A stretch of DNA of 52,376 nucleotides, taken from NCBI GenBank assembly GCA_035281585.1, contig DATEDP010000046.1, forward strand, positions 1 through 52,376. The letters are read 5' to 3'. Source of the DNA: a bacterium. Its GTDB lineage: Bacteria; UBA10199; DSSB01. The position numbers and the translations under genes are program-made. The notes beneath the pieces are model-generated. The model was not told the origin of the DNA, did not search any database, and saw nothing but the letters and a program-made list of their open reading frames with translations. Numbering within the stretch: the first letter of the stretch is position 1; every line of letters starts with the position of its first letter. Shown here piece after piece: positions 1 to 8,621 of this stretch.

Positions 1-1
1 C

Positions 2-3000
2 CTCGGCGCCAATTGGCTCCTCGATGGATCGCTCTCGGGTGACGGAGGCCTCTCAGCTCTGGGCCTCGCCCTGGGAAGCGTGGCGCTGGCCGGCATCTTC
101 AACTGGTTTCGCCCCAAGCCCGATTCCGAGAATTTCGATCAAGACTCACTCTCCAATCCCGGTCCCTTCTACTTCCGCTTGAATTGGAATCCAGAGGCCA
201 GTGTCTATCGCCAAGGAAATGGCCTCCAGGCCGGCAACGTCGAAGTCGTGAATTTCCACGAGAGCGGCATCCCCAAAACGCTCACCCTCAAGTCGGCCCA
301 GCAAATCGGGCAAGCCGAGCTGCCGGCCGAGACCCTGCTTTCTTTCACCGCTTCCGGCCGCTTACTGGCAATCACCCTGATGGGCCCCACCGAAATCGCG
401 GGGATGCACTTGGGCTCCGGGGATCGACTTTATTTCGATGAAGCCGGTTATCTCGATAGCTTGGTGCTTCGGCAGGATCGAGTCCTCCAGGGCTACGCGG
501 TGGCGAAGGATTTCCCGATCAGCTTTTATCCGAACGGGAAAATGCGGTACTTCATCCGACGAGAGGGCATTAAAAAGAACTCGGCGACGACCCTGGACGA
601 GAGGGGGAAGATTGACCGGAAATCCTGGTTTTCGCCGGTCTTCGCACTCATTTCGGAGATTGCCCGTTATTCCTGGCGAAACCGGAATCAATCCTTGACT
701 GTGATGGCCACGACCTTTGTTGTCACCAAGATGTTCGATGAAGGGCCTCTCACTTGGGTCCTAAGCACGGCGTTATTGCTTTCGTACCAGGCGATGGTCC
801 AGCGAAAGGGCAGAGTAAGGAAGGAAGCCGCCGCCTCGCTGGAGCCGACGAGGATCTCAACTCAGGGGAGAGTCCATGTCCAGGCCAAAAAGGCTTCGGA
901 AAGCCCGGAGCTTGAATCTCGCGCCGAAGAAGAGACCCAAGCTGAAGAAGTGGCCCAAGCTGAAGAAGAAGCCCAAGCCGAGGAAGAGGCCAAGGAGAAA
1001 AAGTCGCGGCGGACCCCGGAGGGCGGCAAGCTCCACGCCGCCGCGGCGCCGGCCTTGCTCGGCCTCGACATGCTCCTCCACGGCCAGCCCACCGCGGCCG
1101 GCCTCCTGGTCACCGGCCTTGCCGCGGCCGCCGGCGTCCTCGGCATGGCGGCCAATTCACCGTATCGTTTGCCCAGCGGAGAATCTTCGAAATGGAAAGC
1201 CCTCTTAGGATCCTTGACCGAGGTCAAGTTCAACCGTCTTCAGGGGACGATGAGTGGGGTCTTGGCCGCACCTCAAAGCTTGAATCGGATCGAGTGGCCG
1301 AAGGGCACGCGCTTCATACTTAGCGGCATCCACGGCCAAGCGATGCCGATTCTGGATACCGCCATCGCGCCCTTCGATATGGAAATTCAAGGGGTGGTCT
1401 GCAAAAAGGCCCGGCCGATACGATTTTTTCCGAGCGGGGCTTTGCAATCTTTCGTCGGACCGAAGCCGTGGGAAGCGACCTCCCATTCCCAGGTAGAGTT
1501 GATAAAAAAACTAGATAGCCCCGGGTTCTTTTCCGACGGAGTTGAAATCAGGCTGAACGAAATGGGCGAGGTCGTCGATTTGAATTCGCCCTCTTTCGTG
1601 GAAGAGGTTTTGCATTATTCTCTTCCTCTCTCCCTTATGCTCGGTTTGAGCGGCTGTTTGGTGGGAATAGCGACCGGCGGTTGGCCCGGCTTGGCGACCA
1701 TGGGAGCTTTGCTTTTCGGTCTTCATCGTCTCGATAAAAGTCTCAATAATCGGATGATCAATAGAGTCCGCGATCTGCCGCTCATCCCCAATCCGCAAGA
1801 TCGATGGCGCGTCGAAGCGAAGCAGGAAAAGCCGGGACAGGAGGTCATCGAAGCGGAGTTACAAGCCGATGAGGAAGCCGAGGCTGAGGTTGAAACTTCA
1901 GGCCCCTCAACCAAAGCCAAGAGCGACGGCCGGCTCCACGCCGCCGCGGCTCCCGCTTTGCTCGGCCTCGACATGCTCCTCCACGGCCAGCCCACCGCGG
2001 CCGGCCTCCTCGTCACCGGCCTTGCCGCGGCCGCCGGCGTCCTCGGCATGGTCCGCCTCGTCCACTCGAGGAAATCGCTGCTTGATCGGCCCGGCCCGGC
2101 CGAGCCGCTGGAGGGCCAAGCGATCCAAGTCGATCAAATCAACACCGCCACGCTCCTCGACAGCTTCAAGGTCGATCCGGAAGTAGGCAGCCCCCGGGTT
2201 CCGCTCAAGTTGGCCTTGAGCCGGGATCCGGCCGATGACGTTTACCTGAGCGACAATTTGAGCGCCGCCTGGGTGCAAGGCGCCTTAGGGGTTTTCAAGG
2301 ATTTGTTTCAAGAAAAGGCGGCCGCCAGAAAATTTCCCCGACGCCATTTGCGATCCAAAGATGAGGCGCGCTTCATTCCCGCCACCGAAAATGATTGGAG
2401 CATCACCCACCACGCGGACCGAGCCTTCGTTCTGAACAAAGCGACTCCCCAGGCCGAAAAGGCTGTCCGATTCCAGAAAGGGAACAGCCAATCCTTGCCC
2501 TATTTGGCGGTTCATGAGGCGAGCTTGAAAGAGGATTCCAAATTTCGTGCCGCCCAGATCGTCAATTTCTTCGAGCCGGGCCAGCCTCAGACCCGGACCT
2601 ACGTCTTCTCTTGGATCGGCGGCCGGGCGATCGACGCGATTTGCGCCCAATTGGGCCTCCCCATTCAGGGGCGCGAAAATCTGCTGAAAGGCTTGGCTCA
2701 ATTCATCTTCGAGTCCGATCTCTATACCCCCGAAGAGCTGGGCGGGCCGCTTCAAGATCAATCCAATACCGAGGACGCCGCCCTCTACCGGATATACAAA
2801 GCCTATGAGCAGGGAACCGAAGAGGATTCCTTTTACCGGATTTGGCACCCGCCCTCGCCTTTAGGCATCCTGACCCACGAAATGGACCACTACGAAAAGG
2901 ACCATGTCGTCCGGATCATTTTGGAGCAGGGGGGAATCGAGCGCTTCGAGGGGGCCATGCCGCTGGGTCCGGCTTGGATGAACTTCCTCAATCCCTTCCT

Positions 3001-3019
3001 CCGCGGCGAATGGCGCTAG
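2..3019 (+). CDS. Large protein with duplicated hydrophobic segments and C-terminal HExxH motif (5' partial)
   Basis: The frame is open to the left edge, so the true start lies outside; a GTG at 80 is only the first internal start. About 1005 residues are visible. I do not recognise the family. A 39-residue hydrophobic segment starting LHAAAAPALLGLDMLLHG occurs twice with identical protein sequence (nt 1031-1148 and 1934-2051), and a diverged third version appears to run off the left edge (nt 2-100). Between them are acidic Glu/Ala-rich linkers and short beta-type units of the form FxxxGxL (FTASGRL, FYPNGKM, FFPSGAL) that resemble MORN-like repeats. The C-terminal domain carries HEMDH at nt 2876-2890, a zincin-type HExxH, followed by another His after four residues. 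A metalloprotease-like fold is inference. The stop overlaps that of the convergent downstream gene in CTAG. Confidence 0.75.
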   Translation, partial: LGANWLLDGSLSGDGGLSALGLALGSVALAGIFNWFRPKPDSENFDQDSLSNPGPFYFRLNWNPEASVYRQGNGLQAGNVEVVNFHESGIPKTLTLKSAQQIGQAELPAETLLSFTASGRLLAITLMGPTEIAGMHLGSGDRLYFDEAGYLDSLVLRQDRVLQGYAVAKDFPISFYPNGKMRYFIRREGIKKNSATTLDERGKIDRKSWFSPVFALISEIARYSWRNRNQSLTVMATTFVVTKMFDEGPLTWVLSTALLLSYQAMVQRKGRVRKEAAASLEPTRISTQGRVHVQAKKASESPELESRAEEETQAEEVAQAEEEAQAEEEAKEKKSRRTPEGGKLHAAAAPALLGLDMLLHGQPTAAGLLVTGLAAAAGVLGMAANSPYRLPSGESSKWKALLGSLTEVKFNRLQGTMSGVLAAPQSLNRIEWPKGTRFILSGIHGQAMPILDTAIAPFDMEIQGVVCKKARPIRFFPSGALQSFVGPKPWEATSHSQVELIKKLDSPGFFSDGVEIRLNEMGEVVDLNSPSFVEEVLHYSLPLSLMLGLSGCLVGIATGGWPGLATMGALLFGLHRLDKSLNNRMINRVRDLPLIPNPQDRWRVEAKQEKPGQEVIEAELQADEEAEAEVETSGPSTKAKSDGRLHAAAAPALLGLDMLLHGQPTAAGLLVTGLAAAAGVLGMVRLVHSRKSLLDRPGPAEPLEGQAIQVDQINTATLLDSFKVDPEVGSPRVPLKLALSRDPADDVYLSDNLSAAWVQGALGVFKDLFQEKAAARKFPRRHLRSKDEARFIPATENDWSITHHADRAFVLNKATPQAEKAVRFQKGNSQSLPYLAVHEASLKEDSKFRAAQIVNFFEPGQPQTRTYVFSWIGGRAIDAICAQLGLPIQGRENLLKGLAQFIFESDLYTPEELGGPLQDQSNTEDAALYRIYKAYEQGTEEDSFYRIWHPPSPLGILTHEMDHYEKDHVVRIILEQGGIERFEGAMPLGPAWMNFLNPFLRGEWR
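1031..1148 (+). repeat. Intragenic duplication, copy 1 (118 bp)
   Basis: This copy encodes the hydrophobic segment beginning LHAAAAPALLG. It differs from the copy at 1934-2051 at only four positions, all synonymous third-codon changes. Confidence 0.9.
1934..2051 (+). repeat. Intragenic duplication, copy 2 (118 bp)
   Basis: Second copy of the segment at 1031-1148, in the same frame and orientation about 0.9 kb downstream. Near-identical DNA points to recent duplication or gene conversion. Confidence 0.9.
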
Positions 3020-3489
3020 GGCCCGGGGTTCCCGTCGCCGTCGGCATCGGGATCGTCGGAGTTGGGAATCCCGTCATGATCGAAGTCGCTGGAAGCTCCG
3101 ATGTCATTGGCCGGAAAGGCCAGGTCGCCGTCGATCTGGATGAAGCCCAAGTCGAGCGGCCGAGCGGAGTCGTCGATCAGGAAGACGAACTGAGGATTGG
3201 CCGGATCGTCGTTGGCGACGAGCCGAGCCACCAAAGCCGAATCCTTTTCAAAGGACATGGTGTAAGTCTGGCCGGGCGTGACGTTGACCAGGAAGGAGCA
3301 GTCGGAGCGCAGCGGCACCGCGAAGTCCCGGCCGGCTTGGTCGACCGCCGTCGCGGTGTCGACCGAGCAGGAAGGCACCACGCCGCTGATCTCGGTCATC
3401 GGATTTTCGGGATCGCCGCCTCCGCCGCCGCCGAAGCAGCCGCCGAGACCGATTGTCATTGCCAACAACAGACCGGGAATTTTTCGCAT
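3016..3489 (-). CDS. Small lipoprotein with C-terminal Asp-rich calcium-binding-type tail
   Basis: 157 residues. The N-terminus is a lipoprotein signal: basic MRK, a hydrophobic stretch, then lipobox LGGC with Cys near residue 18, followed by a Gly run. The C-terminus (DFDHDGIPNSDDPDADGDG) matches thrombospondin type 3 repeats, which bind calcium. The middle is a small domain I cannot assign. A strong Shine-Dalgarno GAGGAGA precedes the ATG. The gene follows the beta-helix gene by 13 bp on the same strand, so the two are likely one transcript and both surface exposed. Its stop overlaps the stop of the convergent gene on the plus strand in a shared CTAG. Confidence 0.85.
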   Translation of the reverse strand: MRKIPGLLLAMTIGLGGCFGGGGGGDPENPMTEISGVVPSCSVDTATAVDQAGRDFAVPLRSDCSFLVNVTPGQTYTMSFEKDSALVARLVANDDPANPQFVFLIDDSARPLDLGFIQIDGDLAFPANDIGASSDFDHDGIPNSDDPDADGDGNPGP

Positions 3490-3502
3490 TATCTCTCCTC
3501 GA

Positions 3503-5695
3503 TTAACGTCGCCGGCGGAAGAAAAGGGCCACCGCCGAAATAGGAATCAAAAGCGCGAACCAAAGACCGCGGCCGAGGGCGGCTCCGCCGCCCAGCGCGC
3601 AGCCACCGCTGCCACCGCCACCTTGGCCGCTGCCGATCAATTGAACGACGGTGGGGATCGCGGAGTCGGTCTCAACCTGAAGGTTGGCATTGAGCTCGCC
3701 TTCGGCGCCGGGGCCAAAGGCCACGGCCAAGCTGCAGCTTTCGCCGGGGTTCAGGCTGAAGCTCGAGCTTCCGCAGGGATTCTCTCCGGCACTCAGGTCG
3801 AGCTCATAATTGGCCGAATCGGAGAGCTGAAAGCCGCTGATGGCTACAGCCATCGCGCCGGTATTGCTGAGGCTCAGCCCCTGGCTTTCCTCCTCGCCGA
3901 TGCTGACGAAGCCGAAGTCGAGAGTGGCCGGATCGGCCGTCAGCAGGGGTTGAGCTTCAAAAGCCCCCATATCGACTTGCCCATTGAAGACCCGAGGATT
4001 GCCGGCCAGGTCGAGGTCGGGCAGGCCGGGAGCCTCGGTATCACCGGTGTCGAGGGCCGGTGAGTCCGGCCCCAGCTGGAAGTTTCCGGCTTCGGGGTTG
4101 ACGAAGAGCGGGTCGGCGCCGATGTTCTTACCCAGGCTCAGGCCGGCGACCGAGGTCGGGTCGCAATTGGCCGGCGGCGGTCCAAAGCAAGCCTGGCTGA
4201 AATCGTTGTTGAAGAGCTGAATGCCTGGAAAGACGAAGTCGACGAGCAAGTCGTTGCCGGTATTGGCTGGCGCCGCCGAATTGCCGAAAAGGATGTTGTT
4301 GTAGATGTTCGCCGCGACCATCCCCGCGACCGGCGTGAGGAGGACGCCCCCGCCGCCGACGCCGTCATTAGCCACGACCGAGTTGCCGACGATGGTATTG
4401 TTGACGAGGGTCAGGGTTTCGGCGGCGCTGACGATGGAAAATCCGCCGCCTTGGGCAGCGGCCGAGTTCCCAAATACCAAATTGTTGACGATCCGAAGCT
4501 CTCCGCTGCCGTTTTGCTGAATCTGAGCGCCACCGTTGTCGGCCTGATCGTTGACGTTGTTGGCGAGGATGTTGCTCTCTAAGGTCAGGATTCCATTTTC
4601 ACTGTTTTGGATTTGGATGCCGGTGGCGAAACTTCCCGAATTGCCGGAGATCGTGTTGTTTTGAAGCGTCGTCGCGCCGTTGCCACTACCGACATTGGTG
4701 ATGAGAATACCGCCGACGAATCCGGCGGAATTGACGTTGTTCGAAATGGTGTTTTCTTCGAGCAGAATGTCGCCTTCGCCGCCGTTGAAGATTTGGCAGC
4801 CATTGGCCAAGTCGGAAGAATTGCCGGTGATGACGTTGGACCGGACGGTGATGTCGCTGTTGCCGATGCTCTGAATCTGGGCGCCGCCGGTATTGGTCGC
4901 ATCGAGGTTCTGGTTATCGGCGATGGTGTTGCCCTCGAGGAGCATGCTGGCGCCGGCCGAAGCTGACAGGTAGATGCCGTTCACGACGTCGCCGGCGTTG
5001 TTGCGGACCTCGTTGCTCTTAGCTTCGATCGAGGTGGTAACGCCGTGAGAGGTCATGATGGCGCCGCCCATGAGCCCGAAGCCGCTGGAGATGGAGTTGC
5101 CGATGACGAGGTTCTCGTTGAATTGGATGTTTCCGTTGGTGGCCAGCTGAATGCCGCCGACATTGCCGCCGGTATTGTCTTGGATACTACAGCCGGCGAC
5201 GGTCTGATCGGAAGCGCCGGAAGCGATCATCGAGGCGCCGCCGGCCGCACCGCCCTCGAGGTTGTTGACGATCACGCAGTCGGTCAGGCTTTGATCGCCT
5301 TCGACGCCTTGGACTTCGAGGCCGGCGACATCGCCGAATCGGCCGTTACGAATGGTCAGTCCCGAGATTTGGAAGGAGGCCGTGGTTCCGCTGCTGATGA
5401 GCTCCAGAACTTGGCGGGCCACGTTGCCGTCCAAGATCGAGGAGCCGGGGCCGGCGCCGGCGATGGTGAGGGACCCGTTGTTGCTCGAGTTATAGGTGAA
5501 GGTCGCATTCCCGTTGTCGCTGGTAAAATAGGTGGTGCCGGCCTGAAGATTGATGACGTCGTCCTCGGCGCTGGCGGCCGCGGTGGTCAGGGCGGTTTGC
5601 AGCTCGGCCGCGGTGGTCGGCGCGAAAACCGCGGCTGAGGCCGCGATCGGGGTCAGGAAAGCCGGGACTAGAAGCAGGAAGACGGGACGGGACAT
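3503..5695 (-). CDS. Secreted right-handed beta-helix protein with MYXO-CTERM-like sorting tail
   Basis: 730 residues. It has a signal peptide (MSRPVFLLLVPAFLTPIAASA), then many parallel beta-helix turns with recurrent N-N-T-I-x-G/x-N units, as in polymorphic outer-membrane and pectate-lyase-like proteins. An ASH/choice-of-anchor-type beta domain (LDFGFVSIGEEESQG) follows near residues 590-690. The C-terminus is Gly-rich, GGSGGCALGG, then a transmembrane segment and RRRR. That tripartite tail (Gly/Cys, hydrophobic, Arg cluster) is the layout of MYXO-CTERM signals, which are processed at the Cys by rhomboid or CPBP-type sortases. No such protease is in the window. The start has a strong SD, CAGGAGGT. 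Likely a cell-surface protein; ligand unknown. Confidence 0.88.
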   Translation of the reverse strand: MSRPVFLLLVPAFLTPIAASAAVFAPTTAAELQTALTTAAASAEDDVINLQAGTTYFTSDNGNATFTYNSSNNGSLTIAGAGPGSSILDGNVARQVLELISSGTTASFQISGLTIRNGRFGDVAGLEVQGVEGDQSLTDCVIVNNLEGGAAGGASMIASGASDQTVAGCSIQDNTGGNVGGIQLATNGNIQFNENLVIGNSISSGFGLMGGAIMTSHGVTTSIEAKSNEVRNNAGDVVNGIYLSASAGASMLLEGNTIADNQNLDATNTGGAQIQSIGNSDITVRSNVITGNSSDLANGCQIFNGGEGDILLEENTISNNVNSAGFVGGILITNVGSGNGATTLQNNTISGNSGSFATGIQIQNSENGILTLESNILANNVNDQADNGGAQIQQNGSGELRIVNNLVFGNSAAAQGGGFSIVSAAETLTLVNNTIVGNSVVANDGVGGGGVLLTPVAGMVAANIYNNILFGNSAAPANTGNDLLVDFVFPGIQLFNNDFSQACFGPPPANCDPTSVAGLSLGKNIGADPLFVNPEAGNFQLGPDSPALDTGDTEAPGLPDLDLAGNPRVFNGQVDMGAFEAQPLLTADPATLDFGFVSIGEEESQGLSLSNTGAMAVAISGFQLSDSANYELDLSAGENPCGSSSFSLNPGESCSLAVAFGPGAEGELNANLQVETDSAIPTVVQLIGSGQGGGGSGGCALGGGAALGRGLWFALLIPISAVALFFRRRR

Positions 5696-5775
5696 AGGGA
5701 CCTCCTGGGGCGATTTGAAGGCCTGGGAACTTTAAGGTGCTTTCAGGACCGCGTCTAACCTATTTTTTGGCCCCT

Positions 5776-6672
5776 TCAGCGGACCTCATAGACGTGGTCC
5801 TTGTCGTCGTACTTGAATTTCAGGTGGAGGACCGGCGCTTCCTTGGCGTCCTTCGGCAAGTCGAAGAGCATCGAGTAGCCGCCGGTGCCCTTGAAGTTCC
5901 GGTTCTTGGAGTAGGAGTAGCTCTTTTCCATCACCGTCACCTCGCGGCCGCCCTTGTCGTCGGAGAAAACCGGCGGGAAGTCCTCGGCGAAGGCGATGGG
6001 CGCGACCTTCTCGTCGCCGACCTTGACGTAGTTGTCGGCGAGATTGGGGCTGTCGTGGAAGAACATGAAGAGCGTCGATCCGGTCTCGGGAAAGTTGAAA
6101 ATCACGTCGACCGCATAGGGCTTGCCGTTGACCTTGGCGCCCGCGAAGCTGGTTTTGCCCTTGAGCACTTTGAAGCTGCCGTCGGGCAAAGCGACGCTCT
6201 TGCCGTAGGCCAGGGGAGTTCCCGGCGCCTCTTCCTCCTCGGCGAAGCTGCCCGAGCTCTGTTGGTCGACCTTCCACTGGCCGCCTTCCTTGACCAAGGT
6301 GACCTTCATCTTCTCGGGTCCCGGCTTGGCCTTGGGGTCGCCCATCGAGAAGAAATCCAGCGCGATGGCGTCGATCTTGAGGGTGGCCTTTTTTCCGTCC
6401 TTGGAGATTTCGCTGCTCTTGACCGTGTAGGACTTGGGCGCCAAGGCTTTCATCAGCTTTTGAACTTCGGCCTTCTGCTCGGGCGTCTTCACGTCCCGGT
6501 GGTATTCCTTGACCTTCTCGGCGGTGGAGAGGGCCAGCAGGCCGTCGACGTCGCCGGCCTTCGAAACCTCGACCCATTGGGCATAGGCGGCTTCGGGGGT
6601 GTTTTGGGCGAAAAGCGGGCTGGATAGCGAAAGGGCGAGGGCGAGAAAGCCGGCGGAAAGAAGGCGGCGCAT
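5776..6672 (-). CDS. Exported protein with DUF4878-like N-terminal domain
   Basis: 298 residues starting at the ATG at 6672, preceded by SD AAGGAG. The open frame extends much further upstream, but that extension is antisense to the acyl-CoA dehydrogenase gene and lacks a plausible start. A clear signal peptide ends near AQNTPEAA. The next ~120 residues (AAYAQWVEVSKAGDVDGLLAL, then alternating beta strands ending in VKEGGQWKVD) resemble the DUF4878/NTF2-like fold of secreted lumazine-binding-type domains. The C-terminal half is a beta-rich domain I do not recognise. It is divergent from mcd, sharing a 96-bp promoter region. Function unknown, probably periplasmic. Confidence 0.82.
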   Translation of the reverse strand: MRRLLSAGFLALALSLSSPLFAQNTPEAAYAQWVEVSKAGDVDGLLALSTAEKVKEYHRDVKTPEQKAEVQKLMKALAPKSYTVKSSEISKDGKKATLKIDAIALDFFSMGDPKAKPGPEKMKVTLVKEGGQWKVDQQSSGSFAEEEEAPGTPLAYGKSVALPDGSFKVLKGKTSFAGAKVNGKPYAVDVIFNFPETGSTLFMFFHDSPNLADNYVKVGDEKVAPIAFAEDFPPVFSDDKGGREVTVMEKSYSYSKNRNFKGTGGYSMLFDLPKDAKEAPVLHLKFKYDDKDHVYEVR

Positions 6673-6732
6673 GGGGATCTCCTTATATAAGGCCAAGGGC
6701 CGAGCCTGCCGATGGGTGCCCCCTGCTACCAG

Positions 6733-6762
6733 TTGACAGGGCGAAAGGGAAGCGGCTAGAAG
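6733..6762 (+). promoter_or_regulatory. Probable promoter of mcd
   Basis: Perfect -35 TTGACA (6733-6738), 18-bp spacer, TAGAAG (6757-6762). The expected transcription start falls on or next to the ATG at 6769. There is no Shine-Dalgarno upstream of that ATG, so the message may be leaderless. Confidence 0.5.
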
Positions 6763-6768
6763 CCCCGC

Positions 6769-8418
6769 ATGATGAACACTCAAAACGCGCTTTCCGCCGC
6801 GAAAAACCTGCTCGAGCACGTCACCCGCCACCTGGCCCAAAAGGCCTCCGAAGGCAAAGAGATCTCCACCGCCAAGCTCGACACTTTCCAAACCACCGCC
6901 TACGACCTGGCCTGGGTCGCTTCCGAGGTCTATGCCGCCGAGCAGATCCTGGCCTATGCCGCCAAGAGCGACGGCGAGTTGGAAAAATCGCTGGCCGAGT
7001 ATTTCACCGCCGAGACCGTCGCCCATTTTTCGGAAAAGGTCAGCTTCCGCTTCCACGAATGGGGCGTCGACGAAAAGAAGCTCACCGAGACGATCTGGAA
7101 GCCCGAGCTCACCAAGGAAGTCGAGAAGGTCCTGGCCACCGAGAACGTCGCCCGCATCGCCCAGCTGATCAAGAAGGCCAACGGCGGCGGAACTTACGGC
7201 CTCGACGAGAACCACCAGATGTTCCGCGAGACCTTCAAGAAGTTCGCCGAGGACAAGGTCATGCCGCTGGCCGAGAAGGTCCACCGCCACGACCATCTCA
7301 TTCCGCAGGAAATCATCGACGGCTTGAAGGAGCTGGGCTGCTTCGGTCTCTCGATCCCCCAGCAATTCGGCGGCTTCCAGGACGACGCCAAGCCCGACAA
7401 CACCGGCATGTGCGTGGTCACCGAGGAACTGTCCCGCGGCTCGCTCGGCTTGGCCGGCAGCCTCATCACCCGGCCCGAGATTCTCTCCAAGGCCATCTTG
7501 AAGGGCGGCACCGAGGAGCAGAAGAACAAATGGCTGCCGCTCTTGGCCAGCGGCGAGCGGATGGCCGGCGTCGCCGTCACCGAGCCCGATTTCGGCAGCG
7601 ATGTCGCCGGGATGAAGGTCACGGCCAAACCCAAGGAATCCAGCGGCCAGAAGGGTTGGGTCATCAACGGCGTCAAGACCTGGTGCACCTTCGCCGGTTA
7701 CGCCGACTCCTTGATGGTGCTTTGCCGCACCGATCCCGACATGTCGAAGAAGCATCGCGGCATGTCGATCCTGATCGCCGAGAAGCCCCGCTTCGACGGC
7801 CACGAGTTCAAGTACGACCAGCCCGAGCACGGCGGCCACATCGAGGGCAAGGCCATCCCGACCATCGGTTACCGTGGCATGCACTCCTATGAGGTCGCCT
7901 TCGAGAATTATTGGGTGCCTTACGAAAACCTGATCGGCGGCGAGGCCGGCCTTGGCAAGGGCTTCTATCTGCAGATGGAAGGCTTTGCCGGCGGGCGCTT
8001 GCAGACCGCGGCCCGGGCGCTGGGCGTGATGCAGGCGGCCTTCGAGGCGGCGCTGCGCTATTCCGACGAGCGCAAGGTCTTCGGCAAGCCGATCTTCGAA
8101 TACGGCATGACCCAATGGAAGCTGGTCCGGATGGCGGCGCTGATCCAGGCCGCCCGCCAGGCGACCTACCACGCTTGCCAATTGATGGACGAGCACAAGG
8201 GCCAGATGGAAGCTTCGCTGGTCAAGTTCTACGCCTCCAAGATCAGCGAGTGGATCGCCCGCGAGGCTCTCCAGATCCACGGCGGCTACGGTTACGCCGA
8301 GGAGTACGCGGTCAGCCGCTACTACGTCGACGCCCGGGTCTTCTCGATCTTCGAGGGCGCCGAGGAAGTCCTGGCCCTTCGGGTCATCGCGCCGGCTTTG
8401 CTGAAGCAATATTTATAG
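6769..8418 (+). CDS. mcd: Acyl-CoA dehydrogenase, probable (2S)-methylsuccinyl-CoA dehydrogenase
   Basis: 549 residues, the size of methylsuccinyl-CoA dehydrogenase (Mcd), which has an extra N-terminal domain of ~150 residues compared with ordinary ~380-residue acyl-CoA dehydrogenases. The canonical flavoenzyme core starts near residue 155. It contains AVTEPDFGSD (FAD/substrate motif), the ERKVFGKPIFEYGMTQWKL helix and the IHGGYGYAEEY motif. The catalytic base should be Glu529 in IFEGAEEV, where short-chain acyl-CoA dehydrogenases keep theirs. Mcd oxidises methylsuccinyl-CoA to mesaconyl-CoA in the ethylmalonyl-CoA pathway, and genes for Ccr, Ecm and Mch lie within 18 kb. Tandem ATGs occur at 6769 and 6772. 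The stop overlaps the first base of a repeat element. Isovaleryl- or other branched acyl-CoA dehydrogenase is the alternative. Confidence 0.83.
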   Translation: MMNTQNALSAAKNLLEHVTRHLAQKASEGKEISTAKLDTFQTTAYDLAWVASEVYAAEQILAYAAKSDGELEKSLAEYFTAETVAHFSEKVSFRFHEWGVDEKKLTETIWKPELTKEVEKVLATENVARIAQLIKKANGGGTYGLDENHQMFRETFKKFAEDKVMPLAEKVHRHDHLIPQEIIDGLKELGCFGLSIPQQFGGFQDDAKPDNTGMCVVTEELSRGSLGLAGSLITRPEILSKAILKGGTEEQKNKWLPLLASGERMAGVAVTEPDFGSDVAGMKVTAKPKESSGQKGWVINGVKTWCTFAGYADSLMVLCRTDPDMSKKHRGMSILIAEKPRFDGHEFKYDQPEHGGHIEGKAIPTIGYRGMHSYEVAFENYWVPYENLIGGEAGLGKGFYLQMEGFAGGRLQTAARALGVMQAAFEAALRYSDERKVFGKPIFEYGMTQWKLVRMAALIQAARQATYHACQLMDEHKGQMEASLVKFYASKISEWIAREALQIHGGYGYAEEYAVSRYYVDARVFSIFEGAEEVLALRVIAPALLKQYL

Positions 8419-8618
8419 TCATCCTGAGCGAAGCGAAGGATCTGCGACCTGCCAAGGTTTTTTGAGAGCTCTAAGCCCCTTCGTGTTTTCGGACTACCAT
8501 CAGAGATGCGAAGGCACTCAGTAGCCCAAATTTACTTGGCCAGTCGCAGATCCTTCGTCCCCCCAGTCTCACTCGAACCTGGCGGCGTTCGACTGGGGCC
8601 CCCGCTCCTCAGGATGAC
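8418..8618. repeat. Palindrome-ended repeat element, family B copy 1
   Basis: This ~200-bp element begins GTCATCCTGAGCGAAGCGAA and ends CTCAGGATGAC, so its ends are inverted repeats. An internal GTCGCAGATCCTTCG is the inverse of the region near the left end. It is highly similar over its whole length to 32173-32368. It fills a convergent junction, and its first G is the last base of the mcd stop codon. No ORF of significance inside; it looks like a non-autonomous MITE/REP-type element. Confidence 0.85.
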
Positions 8619-8621
8619 CCC

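Noticed and set aside
5776-8409. 877-codon minus-strand frame covering mcd
   Set aside because: Only the part from 6672 down has a signal peptide and an SD; the rest is antisense to mcd.
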